From Telluria sp042683405 (GTDB lineage Bacteria > Pseudomonadota > Gammaproteobacteria > Burkholderiales > Burkholderiaceae_D), in contig NZ_JBHUJS010000001.1 in the NCBI RefSeq assembly GCF_042683405.1, forward strand, positions 310,001 to 374,000: a stretch of DNA of 64,000 nucleotides, given 5' to 3'. The notes under the pieces were generated by a model. That model did no database searches. It was given only the letters and a program-made list of their open reading frames with translations, and was not told the origin of the DNA. Both the position numbers and the translations under genes were made by a program. Shown in pieces: positions 19,108 to 26,740 of this stretch; positions within the stretch are counted from its first letter, which is position 1, and each line of letters starts with the position of its first letter.

Positions 19108-19926
19108 CTAGCGCAGCCGGCCGCCGGTGACGCGTTCGATGCCGGCCAGGTCGCGCCAGCTTTGCACGTCCTCGTATTGGTCGGCCAGCAGGCCGCGCAC
19201 CTGCGCCGCCTGGTCGTAGCCGTGCTCCATCAGCAGCCAGCCGCCCCGCACCAGGTGGGCCGGCGCCCCCGCGGCGATCGTGCGCAGCGCGGACAGGCCG
19301 TCGGCGTGGTCGGTCAGCGCGCCCTGCGGCTCGAAGCGCAGGTCGCCCTGGGACAGGTGCTCGTCCCCGGACGCGATGTACGGAGGGTTGGAGACGATGA
19401 TGTCGAACTGCTCGCCGTGCAGGGACGAGAACCAGTCGCTGTGCAGGAAGCGCACGCGCGCCCGGTTGCGCTCCGCGTTCCTGCGCGCGACGGCCAGCGC
19501 GGCCTCGCTCACATCCAGGGCGGTGACGCCGGCGTCGGGCCGCGCATGCGCCAGCGATACCGCGATCGCGCCGCTGCCGGTGCCCATGTCCAGTGCGCGC
19601 CCCTGCTGCGGGGTGCGCTCGATCGCCAGTTCGACCAGCAGCTCGGTATCCGGGCGCGGGATCAGCACCGCATCGGTGACATGGAAGTCGAGGCCGAAAA
19701 ACTCGCGCTCGCCAGTGATGTAGGCGATCGGCTCGCCGGCAAGACGGCGCTGCGCGAGCGCGCTCACCCGCGCCGCTTCGTCGGCATCCAGCGTGCGCTC
19801 GGGATGGGTGATCAGGGCCACGCGCGTGATGCCCAGCGCGTGGCACAGCAGGATGCGGTTCTCGAGCGGGTCGAGCGGCAGCTGCGCCAGCGCGCCAGCC
19901 AGGGTCGTTCCCGCCTGGAGGTTCAT
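19108..19926 (-). CDS. prmC: peptide chain release factor N5-glutamine methyltransferase PrmC
   Basis: The protein has 272 residues. It is an S-adenosylmethionine-dependent methyltransferase that methylates the glutamine of the GGQ motif in release factors. The cofactor motif is LDMGTGSGAIA (about 112-122), and the catalytic NPPY is at 180-183, in IIVSNPPYIASGDEHL. The N-terminal helical domain carries AYITGEREFFGLDF. The start overlaps the dsbB stop as ATGA. Its substrate gene prfA lies two genes upstream on the same strand, so methyltransferase and target may share a transcript. Confidence 0.95.
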   Translation of the reverse strand: MNLQAGTTLAGALAQLPLDPLENRILLCHALGITRVALITHPERTLDADEAARVSALAQRRLAGEPIAYITGEREFFGLDFHVTDAVLIPRPDTELLVELAIERTPQQGRALDMGTGSGAIAVSLAHARPDAGVTALDVSEAALAVARRNAERNRARVRFLHSDWFSSLHGEQFDIIVSNPPYIASGDEHLSQGDLRFEPQGALTDHADGLSALRTIAAGAPAHLVRGGWLLMEHGYDQAAQVRGLLADQYEDVQSWRDLAGIERVTGGRLR

Positions 19927-20399
19927 CGCGCGCGCCTCGCCCGCATCACGACCGCCACCAGCACCGCGGCCAGGATCACGAACCAGATGGCGGCCCACTG
20001 CGGCACCTGCAGGCCGAGCACCGGATCGCCCACATCGCCGCACAGGCCATTGGCCGCGAACAGCCACGGCATCAGGGTGGCGGTCGGCAGCGTGTTGAGC
20101 GAGGTTTGCAGCGGATCGATCCCGCACGACATGCCCGGATGGGCGAGCACCCAGAGGTGGCGCGCGACCACGCCGATGCCGCCGATGGCGCTCGCCAGTG
20201 CCAGCAGCGCGCCGGGGAAGGGGTTCTTCATCAGGCCGCCGGCCAGGGCGAACAGGCCGATGCCGATGAACAGGTAGCGCTGGATGATGCACAGCGGGCA
20301 CGGGTCCATGTACAGGGTGTGCTGCAGGTACAGCGCAAAGCCGACCAGGGCAGCGCAGGTGGCGGCGATGGCGAGGAGCAGGGCGCGGGTGTTCGGCAT
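19923..20399 (-). CDS. dsbB: disulfide bond formation protein DsbB
   Basis: This 158-residue inner-membrane protein has four helices and reoxidises periplasmic DsbA using quinone. The first redox pair is Cys34-x-x-Cys37 in DPCPLC. The second is Cys92 (in GMSCGIDPL) and Cys120 (in NGLCGD), each in a periplasmic loop. Arg in IQRYLF, close to the first pair, is the conserved quinone-contact residue. The stop overlaps the prmC start by four bases (ATGA). An otherwise canonical hemA-prfA-prmC gene order is interrupted by this gene. Confidence 0.95.
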   Translation of the reverse strand: MPNTRALLLAIAATCAALVGFALYLQHTLYMDPCPLCIIQRYLFIGIGLFALAGGLMKNPFPGALLALASAIGGIGVVARHLWVLAHPGMSCGIDPLQTSLNTLPTATLMPWLFAANGLCGDVGDPVLGLQVPQWAAIWFVILAAVLVAVVMRARRAR

Positions 20400-20484
20400 C
20401 TTTCGGTCGCTTTCAGGAGTCGGGGGTCGAAGTGGGAATTGTAACGCGGCGGCGTTGTTTGAACCTTAACCCGCGATTAGACGA

Positions 20485-20515
20485 GGGGGGCCGTCCCGGG
20501 AGGGCGCCGGCCCCG
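20485..20515. repeat. diverged GGGAC/GTCCC repeat
   Basis: The run GGGGGGCCGTCCC, then GGGAGGGCGCC, then GGCCCC lies between the prfA stop and the dsbB start. It keeps the double-palindrome layout of the dispersed element with several changes. It could form a hairpin in the prfA-dsbB intercistronic RNA. Confidence 0.55.
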
Positions 20516-20522
20516 TCTTTTG

Positions 20523-21599
20523 CTAGTCGCCCAAAGCGGCGAGCAGCTCGGCCTGGTGCTCGGCCGCCAGCGCATTGGTCAGCTCGGTCAGGTCGCCGTC
20601 CATGATGAAGTCGAGCTTGTACAGGGTGAGGTTGATGCGGTGGTCCGTCATGCGCCCCTGCGGGAAGTTGTAGGTGCGGATGCGCTCGGAGCGGTCGCCC
20701 GAGCCGATCAGGCTCTTGCGGGTGGCCGCTTCCCTGGACTGCTGCTCGCGCAGCTGCACGTCCTTGATGCGCGCGGCCAGCACCTTGAGCGCCTGCGCCT
20801 TGTTCTTGTGCTGGCTGCGGTCGTCCTGGCACTCGACCACGATCCCGGTGGGCAGGTGGGTGATGCGCACCGCGGAATCGGTCTTGTTGATGTGCTGGCC
20901 GCCGGCGCCGGAGGCGCGGTAGGTGTCGATGCGCAGGTCGGCCGGGTTGATGTTGACATCCTCGACTTCGTCCGCTTCCGGCATCACCGCCACCGTGCAG
21001 GCGGACGTGTGGATGCGGCCCTGCGTCTCGGTGGCAGGCACGCGCTGGACGCGGTGGCCGCCCGACTCGAACTTGAGCTTGGAGTACACGCCCCGGCCGA
21101 CGATGCGCACGATGACTTCGCGGTAGCCGCCCAGGTCCGACGGCGACTCGCTCACCATCTCCACCTGCCAGCGGTTGCGCTCCGCATAGCGGGTGTACAT
21201 GCGCAGCAGGTCGCCGGCGAACAGCGCCGACTCGTCGCCGCCGGTGCCGGCGCGGATCTCCAGGAAGATGTTGCGCTCGTCGTTCTCGTCCTTCGGCAGC
21301 AGCATCTTCTGCAGCTCCAGCTCGAGTTCCTCCAGGCGCTGCTTCCCGGCCTGGATTTCCTCCTGCGCGAACTCCTTCATGTCGGGATCGGACAGCATCT
21401 TTTCCGCTTCCGCGATGTCGCCCAGCGCGCCGGTGTACTGGTGGTAGACGCCGACCAGCGGCCCGAGCTCGGCGTGCTCGCGCGTCATCTTGCGGTAGTT
21501 TTCCATGTTGGACGTGGCGTCCTGGCTTTGCAGGAGTTCGTCCAGTTCCACGAGGCGGTGGGACAGTTGGTCCAGCCGGGCCAGCATCGATGGTTTCAT
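20523..21599 (-). CDS. prfA: peptide chain release factor 1
   Basis: This 358-residue class I release factor terminates translation at UAA and UAG. The stop-codon-reading motif is Pro-Ala-Thr at 188-190 in RVPATETQGRIH, the RF1 form. RF2 would have SPF. The peptidyl-transferase-centre motif is Gly-Gly-Gln at 233-235 in SGAGGQHINKTD. The chosen start MKPSMLARLDQL is the family norm, so the longer upstream frame is ignored. There is no RF2-like programmed frameshift. It follows hemA by 75 bp on the same strand. Confidence 0.97.
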   Translation of the reverse strand: MKPSMLARLDQLSHRLVELDELLQSQDATSNMENYRKMTREHAELGPLVGVYHQYTGALGDIAEAEKMLSDPDMKEFAQEEIQAGKQRLEELELELQKMLLPKDENDERNIFLEIRAGTGGDESALFAGDLLRMYTRYAERNRWQVEMVSESPSDLGGYREVIVRIVGRGVYSKLKFESGGHRVQRVPATETQGRIHTSACTVAVMPEADEVEDVNINPADLRIDTYRASGAGGQHINKTDSAVRITHLPTGIVVECQDDRSQHKNKAQALKVLAARIKDVQLREQQSREAATRKSLIGSGDRSERIRTYNFPQGRMTDHRINLTLYKLDFIMDGDLTELTNALAAEHQAELLAALGD

Positions 21600-21674
21600 A
21601 GCGGCGTCAAAACGGATTGGGTTGTGGGGGCCGCGCACCGGTGGCGCGGCAGGGCGTGCGCGAAGCGGGCAGCG

Positions 21675-22949
21675 CTAACGGCGGCCGCGGAACAGCTGGG
21701 GCAGCAGTGCGGCGAGGCGGGCGCGCTCGTCGCCCTGCGCACGGTGCAGCGCCTGCTGCGGGCCGTGCAGGAACTTGGCGGCCAGGCCCTTCGAGAGCGC
21801 ATCGAGCACTTCCTGCGGGTCGTCGCCGCGCGCCAGCATCCGGCGGGCGCGTTCGAGCTCCAGCAGGCGCATCGCCTCGCTGGTTTCGTGCAGTTCCTGG
21901 ATCACCGGCACCACGGCGCGGTCGTCGATCCAGTGCATGAACGAGCGCACGCGCGTTTCGATGATCGCTTCGGCCTGGGCGACGGCGGCCTGGCGGCTCT
22001 CGATGCCGGTCTGGACCACCTTGCCCAGGTCGTCCACGGTGTACAGGAACACGTCGTCCAGGCGGCCGACTTCCGATTCGATATCGCGCGGGACGGCCAG
22101 GTCGACCATGAACACCGGCTTGTGGCGGCGCTGTTTGACCGCGCGCTCGACCAGGCCCAGGCCGATCAGCGGCAGCGAGGACGCGGTGCAGGACACCACG
22201 ATGTCGAACTGGTGCAGCTGCTCGGGCAGGGCCGCCAGGCGGATCGCCTTGCCGCCGAAGCGGTCGGCCAGCGCTTCGCCGCGCTCCATGGTGCGGTTGG
22301 CCACCGTGATGGACTTCGGGCTTTGCGCCGCGAAGTGGGTGGCGCACAGCTCGATCATTTCGCCGGCGCCGATGAACAGCACGTTCTGGTCGGAGATCCT
22401 GTCGAAGATGCGCTGCGACAGGCGCACCGCGGCAGCCGCCATCGACACGCTGTGCGCGCCGATCTCGGTGGTGCTGCGCACTTCCTTGGCCACGGCGAAG
22501 CTGCGCTGGAACAGCTGGTGCAGGTAGGTGCCCAGGCCGCCGGCTTCGTCGGCGATGCGCACCGCGTCCTTCATCTGGCCGAGGATCTGCGCCTCGCCGA
22601 TGACCATCGAATCGAGTCCGGACGCGACACGGAAGGCGTGGCGCACGGCGTCGTCCTGCGGCAGCATGTACAGGTGCGGGCGCAGTTCGGCGAAATTGAG
22701 CTTGTGGTAGTCGGCCAGGAACTGGGCGCCGGCGTCGAGCGGGTTGTCCACGCCGCTGGCCGCGTACATCTCGGTGCGGTTGCAGGTCGACAGGATCGCC
22801 GCCTCGTCCGAGCCGCGCGGGCCCACGCGCCCGAACCAGTCGCGCGCCGCCAGCACCGCCGCGCCGATCTGGTCAGGGCCGAACGCCAGCCGCTCGCGAA
22901 GCGAGACCGGGGCGGTGTGGTGATTCAGGCCGACGGCGAGCAGTTGCAT
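21675..22949 (-). CDS. hemA: glutamyl-tRNA reductase
   Basis: This 424-residue enzyme reduces glutamyl-tRNA to glutamate-1-semialdehyde, the committed step of tetrapyrrole synthesis by the C5 pathway. The catalytic nucleophile is Cys56 in ILSTCNRTE. The NADPH domain shows LFIGAGEMIEL and TVANRTMERG. The C-terminal helical dimerisation domain spans about 320 to 415. The N-terminal MQLLAVGLNHHTAPVSLRE is diagnostic. It probably heads the hemA, prfA, dsbB, prmC unit. The space upstream carries copies of the dispersed GGGAC repeat. Confidence 0.97.
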   Translation of the reverse strand: MQLLAVGLNHHTAPVSLRERLAFGPDQIGAAVLAARDWFGRVGPRGSDEAAILSTCNRTEMYAASGVDNPLDAGAQFLADYHKLNFAELRPHLYMLPQDDAVRHAFRVASGLDSMVIGEAQILGQMKDAVRIADEAGGLGTYLHQLFQRSFAVAKEVRSTTEIGAHSVSMAAAAVRLSQRIFDRISDQNVLFIGAGEMIELCATHFAAQSPKSITVANRTMERGEALADRFGGKAIRLAALPEQLHQFDIVVSCTASSLPLIGLGLVERAVKQRRHKPVFMVDLAVPRDIESEVGRLDDVFLYTVDDLGKVVQTGIESRQAAVAQAEAIIETRVRSFMHWIDDRAVVPVIQELHETSEAMRLLELERARRMLARGDDPQEVLDALSKGLAAKFLHGPQQALHRAQGDERARLAALLPQLFRGRR

Positions 22950-23076
22950 TGCTGGGATCGAGGTGGAACGGGGATGCCTGACATTATACAGGGCTGCCGT
23001 CGAGCAGGCAGGGAGGGACGGTCTCTTTCAACGACTGCCTTGGGCAGTTTGGTAAATGGCAAGATGGTCGTGCGCC

Positions 23077-23104
23077 CGGACGGTCCCTGCCGGGACAGTC
23101 CCCC
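23077..23104. repeat. GGGAC/GTCCC repeat (full element) upstream of hemA
   Basis: CGGACGGTCCC, then TGCC, then GGGACAGTCCCC is an almost exact copy of the element at 8538-8566. A half copy, GAGGGACGGTCTCT, lies 60 bp to the left at 23012-23026. Both fill the space between the downstream end of the OmpR-type regulator and the start of hemA. Confidence 0.75.
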
Positions 23105-23111
23105 GGGCGCA

Positions 23112-23801
23112 TCAGCCGCCGAGCTTTTCGAGGCGGTAGCCGTAGCTGTACACCGGCACCAGCCGGAAGCCGTTCTCCGGCCGCAGCTGCAGCTTGTTGC
23201 GTACCCGTGACACGTGCGTGTCCATGGTGCGCGACGGAACCACCGTGTCGCGGATCCATACCGATTCATGGATGAAGGCGCGCGACAGCGGCCTGCCCAT
23301 GTTCCGGAAGAACAGCAGCGCCAGGTAGAACTCCTTGTGGGTGACGTCGACCACGGCGCCATCCATCAGCAGCCGGCCCGGGCGCGTCTCGAACACGTAC
23401 TGGCCGAACTGGAGCAGTTCCGCTTCGTTCTCCGAAGGATAGGCGCGGCGCAGCATGGCCTGCACCCGCACCAGCAGTTCGGAACGGCGCAGCGGCCGGA
23501 CCACGTAGTCGCCCGCTCCCGCGTCCAGCGCGGCGACGATGTCGTCTTCCGCGGCGGTGCCGGTGATGAACATGACGGGCGCTTCCGGTGCCAGTTTCTC
23601 TCTCGCGCGCTCAAGCACCTCGGCGCCGCCCATGTCGGCCACGTCCCAGTCGAGGATCAGCATGTCGTACTGGTCCTTGCGCATCTGGGCCAGCAGGTCT
23701 TTCGCCTGGGTGAAGGCGTGGCAGGCGTGTCCGGCGGTAGCCAGCACCTGGATGACCAGGTCGGACTGACTCCGATCGCTATCAAGAACTGCAATTCTCA
23801 T
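23112..23801 (-). CDS. OmpR/PhoB-family response regulator
   Basis: The protein has 229 residues. The N-terminal receiver has Asp51 in MLILDWDVAD as predicted phospho-acceptor, with acidic residues at positions 7 and 9. The C-terminal winged helix (about 130-228) ends TMDTHVSRVRNKLQL...YSYGYRLEKL, typical of OmpR/PhoB regulators. The usual receiver lysine before Pro (K-P) is replaced by arginine in DYVVRPLRR, which may alter phosphorylation-driven switching. No partner histidine kinase lies next to it, so it is an orphan regulator. Targets are unknown. Confidence 0.9.
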   Translation of the reverse strand: MRIAVLDSDRSQSDLVIQVLATAGHACHAFTQAKDLLAQMRKDQYDMLILDWDVADMGGAEVLERAREKLAPEAPVMFITGTAAEDDIVAALDAGAGDYVVRPLRRSELLVRVQAMLRRAYPSENEAELLQFGQYVFETRPGRLLMDGAVVDVTHKEFYLALLFFRNMGRPLSRAFIHESVWIRDTVVPSRTMDTHVSRVRNKLQLRPENGFRLVPVYSYGYRLEKLGG

Positions 23802-24056
23802 GACGGAAGGTTCCAGGTGACGTATGACACGACCCCATCGCGGCGAGTGGCTGGGATGGTACAGGCTTTTACATGCCGATGCTACGCGGCAATAACAAAT
23901 CGCTAACGGGGCAGGACGGCCCTTCCGTGCCGCCAGCCCCGAAGAATCAACGGTACACTGCTTTTACTGGCTTGGAAATCGTTGCAGTGCGTTCCAAAAA
24001 TTATATCTGAAACTGTTGCCTTGCAGGTAGCAGGTGTTGTAAAAAGGAAATCGAAC

Positions 24057-24569
24057 TTGGACCAGACAATCGCAGGAGAGTGGACCCTGGTGCCGGAGTC
24101 CCCGCGCGACATCGAGTCGCTGCGCGAGCAGTGCCGCCTGCTGGTGCGGCGCAAGGCTGCCGTGGCGGGCGGACTGGCGGCGATTCCGATCCCGGGCGTG
24201 GACATCCTTTCGGACGTGAGCCTGTTTGCCAAGCTGGTGGACGAGATCAACCGGACCTTCGGCCTGACCGAAGAGCAGGTCGCGCGGATGGAACCGAGCT
24301 ACCGCGTGATTGCCGAGCAGGCGGCGATTGCGGCGGGCGGGATGATGGTCGGGAAGAGCGTGACCAACCGGCTGGTCATGGCGATGTTCAAGCGGATCGG
24401 GATGCGGCTGGCGACCAAGCAGGTGGCCAAGGTGGTGCCGTTCGCCGGGCAGCTGACCGCGGCCGCGATCGGCTTTACCGCTTTCAGGAAGATGGGATAC
24501 CAGCACGTCGAGGCCTGCGCCAAGGTAGCGCGCCAGCTGCTCGATGCACGCAAGGCCGCCCCGGCCTGA
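24057..24569 (+). CDS. DUF697/EcsC-like helical protein
   Basis: The protein has 170 residues. I start at a TTG preceded by AAGGAAA at 24044-24050. A longer frame begins 25 codons upstream at another TTG with no ribosome-binding site. The core AAVAGGLAAIPIPGVDILSD, then LFAKLVDEINRTFGLTEEQV, resembles the helical DUF697/YcjF and EcsC-type domains. These domains accompany small GTPases and stress-response proteins. Two weakly hydrophobic segments (about 90-105 and 125-145) could associate with membrane. No GTPase domain is present here or beside it. The family assignment is from motif memory only, and the function is unknown. Confidence 0.6.
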   Translation: MDQTIAGEWTLVPESPRDIESLREQCRLLVRRKAAVAGGLAAIPIPGVDILSDVSLFAKLVDEINRTFGLTEEQVARMEPSYRVIAEQAAIAAGGMMVGKSVTNRLVMAMFKRIGMRLATKQVAKVVPFAGQLTAAAIGFTAFRKMGYQHVEACAKVARQLLDARKAAPA

Positions 24570-24580
24570 GGCGCCGTGCC

Positions 24581-24607
24581 GGGGGACGTCCGCAGGGACA
24601 GTCCCCC
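24581..24607. repeat. GGGAC/GTCCC repeat between convergent genes
   Basis: GGGGGACGTCC, then GCA, then GGGACAGTCCCCC fills the 46-bp gap between the DUF697-like gene and minE, which converge on it. The outer arms GGGGGAC and GTCCCCC can pair, so it may also act as a bidirectional terminator-like hairpin. Confidence 0.75.
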
Positions 24608-24615
24608 TTTCTTGA

Positions 24616-24867
24616 TTACGCGTCCGGCAGGACCACGTTGACGTCGAGGACTTCCAGGTTGCCCTGGCGGTCCAGCGAGATCTTGATGTCGTCGGCGTTG
24701 ACCTTGGTGTACTTCGAAATCACCTCGATCAGCTCCTTGTGCAGGGCCGGCAGGAAGTCAGGACCGGCGCGGTGGTGGCGTTCGCGCGCGATGATGATCT
24801 GCAGCCGTTCCTTGGCCGCCGTAGCGGTCTTCGGTTTGGACGGGAAGAGGAAAGAGAGCAGTGCCAT
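24616..24867 (-). CDS. minE: cell division topological specificity factor MinE
   Basis: This 83-residue protein has the N-terminal MinD-binding and membrane helix (MALLSFLFPSKPKTATAAKERLQIIIARER) followed by the dimeric topological-specificity domain (LPALHKELIEVISKYTKV...LEVLDVNVVLPD). It stimulates MinD ATPase activity and drives pole-to-pole oscillation. The start MALLSFLF is one base after the minD stop. It is the last gene of minCDE, in the usual order. Confidence 0.96.
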   Translation of the reverse strand: MALLSFLFPSKPKTATAAKERLQIIIARERHHRAGPDFLPALHKELIEVISKYTKVNADDIKISLDRQGNLEVLDVNVVLPDA

Positions 24868-24868
24868 A

Positions 24869-25684
24869 TCACTTGGCTCCAAACAGGCGCGACAGCAGGC
24901 CCGGCTTTTCGTAGGTGGTGAAGCGCAGCGGACGGTCTTCGCCCAGGAAGCGCGCGATCACGTCCTCGTAGGCGTCGGCCACGTCGGTCCCCTTGAAGTG
25001 GATCGCCGGATTGCCCTGGTTGGACGCATGCAGCACCGATTCCGATTCCGGGATGATGCCGATCAGCGGGATGCGCAGGATTTCCTGCACGTCCTCGTAG
25101 GACAGCATTTCGCCGTTCTCGACGCGCTTGGGGCTGTAGCGGGTGATCAGCAGGTGCTCCTTGACCGGCTCCGAACCCGACTGCGCGCGGCGCGACTTGG
25201 CCTGGATGATGCCCAGGATGCGGTCCGAATCGCGCACCGAGGATACTTCCGGGTTGGTCACCACGATCGCCTCGTCGGCGAAGGTCAGCGCCATCAGCGC
25301 GCCGTGCTCGATGCCGGCCGGCGAGTCGCAGATGATGTACTCGAAGTCCATGTTCACCAGCTCGTGCAGCACGCGCTCGACGCCTTCTTCCGACAGGGCG
25401 TCCTTGTCGCGGGTCTGCGAGGCGGGCAGGATGAACAGGTTGTCGCAGTGCTTGTCCTTGATCAGGGCCTGGTTCAGCGTGGCTTCGCCGTTGACCACGT
25501 TGATCAGGTCGTACACCACGCGGCGTTCGCAGCCCATGATCAGGTCGAGGTTGCGCAGGCCGACGTCGAAGTCGATCACGGCGGTCTTATGGCCGCGCAT
25601 CGCGAGGCCGGAGGAGAAACTGGCGCTGGAGGTCGTCTTGCCGACACCGCCCTTGCCGGACGTCACAACAATAATTCGTGCCAC
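24869..25684 (-). CDS. minD: septum site-determining ATPase MinD
   Basis: This 271-residue deviant-Walker ATPase recruits MinC to the membrane. Its P loop is VVTSGKGGVGKTT at residues 7-18, with the signature lysine, and it has the family strings IDFDVGLRNLDLIMGCERRVVYD and CDSPAGIEHGA. The C-terminal amphipathic membrane-targeting helix is GLLSRLFGAK. Translation starts at a GTG (VARIIVV) preceded by AAAGGACC. No ATG alternative exists near the P loop. It lies between minC and minE. Confidence 0.96.
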   Translation of the reverse strand: MARIIVVTSGKGGVGKTTSSASFSSGLAMRGHKTAVIDFDVGLRNLDLIMGCERRVVYDLINVVNGEATLNQALIKDKHCDNLFILPASQTRDKDALSEEGVERVLHELVNMDFEYIICDSPAGIEHGALMALTFADEAIVVTNPEVSSVRDSDRILGIIQAKSRRAQSGSEPVKEHLLITRYSPKRVENGEMLSYEDVQEILRIPLIGIIPESESVLHASNQGNPAIHFKGTDVADAYEDVIARFLGEDRPLRFTTYEKPGLLSRLFGAK

Positions 25685-25707
25685 AAAAGGTCCTTTTAAA
25701 CGGAAAG

Positions 25708-26496
25708 TTAAGTGCGGGAAGCTTGCGCGAGCGGCAGGATGTCCAGCCGGTCGCCGACAAGGCGGATTTGGGCTGGCTGGCCAGCCGCGTCTTTCGGGAA
25801 ACCGTCGTCGAAGGTGCGGTACACGCCGGCGATCGACACCAGTTCCGGTTCCATCGACTGGGCGAAGATGCGCGATTCGGCGTTGCCGGAAGCGCCCGCG
25901 AGCGCCCGGCCCTTGAGCGGGGCGTACACGTGGATGCTGCCGTCCGCGATGATTTCCGCGCCGTTGTTCACGACGGCGGTCACCACCAGGTCGCAGCCGC
26001 GCGCATAGATGCGCTGGCCGGCGCGCACCGGCTGGTCGATGATCATGGCGCCCGCGCTGGCGACGATGGTCGCGACAGCGGGGGCAGGTGCAGGGGCGGC
26101 AACGGGCGCAGGAGCAGGCGCGGCAACTGGCGCAGGAGCGGGCGCCGCCGCGGCAGGCGCTTCGTGCGGGTCGCGCTGCGGCTTGCCGCCGTCGTCCAGC
26201 GCCAGGCCCTGGGCGCGGATCTGGCGTTCCATCTCCGGCGGTGCGCCGCGCACGGCCACCGCGTTCAGGCGGTACTTCTTCAGCAGCGCCACCAGGCGGT
26301 CCCATTCGATATTCGCGTCGGTGATGTTGGAAACGTCGATCACCGCGAACTCATCCTCGAAAAAGTCGCTGGCGCCGCCCGTCATTTGCTTCAACGCAGC
26401 ATCCACGACCAGCGGATCGGAAGAATGCAAGATCGTGGAAATCGCAACGACGGTAGAGATCTTGATTTCGATCGGCTTGGACTGGCTTTTTGACAT
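25708..26496 (-). CDS. minC: septum site-determining protein MinC
   Basis: This 262-residue inhibitor of FtsZ polymerisation is positioned by MinD. The N-terminal FtsZ-binding domain covers about 1-115. The C-terminal right-handed beta-helix, which binds MinD and dimerises, covers about 155-255 and is recognisable in DQPVRAGQRIYARGCDLVVTAVVNNGAEIIADGSIHVY. Between them is an unusually long Ala/Pro linker with repeated PAPAPVAA units (about 125-150). The start MSKSQSKPIEIK avoids an upstream in-frame extension that lies in AT-rich intergenic sequence. It heads the minCDE operon, divergent from phaA. Confidence 0.95.
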   Translation of the reverse strand: MSKSQSKPIEIKISTVVAISTILHSSDPLVVDAALKQMTGGASDFFEDEFAVIDVSNITDANIEWDRLVALLKKYRLNAVAVRGAPPEMERQIRAQGLALDDGGKPQRDPHEAPAAAAPAPAPVAAPAPAPVAAPAPAPAVATIVASAGAMIIDQPVRAGQRIYARGCDLVVTAVVNNGAEIIADGSIHVYAPLKGRALAGASGNAESRIFAQSMEPELVSIAGVYRTFDDGFPKDAAGQPAQIRLVGDRLDILPLAQASRT

Positions 26497-26740
26497 AGAA
26501 ACGAGGACTATCTTGAATGGGTGCCATTTAAGGGCAAACTCGGCGCATTTTACTTTGAAACAGTGCGAAAAAGTAAGCAAATTCCTTACAGCTGAGGCTT
26601 TCCCGTGTTATCCAAATGGAACTACCCCATCCTGTATAAGCTGATAAGATTGATTTCTATCAAATGAAGTTACGGTAACGCATCTACGATGAAAGACTGT
26701 TCGTCGTTTTTGCGCGGGCGCATCATCTACGGAGGTAGTC

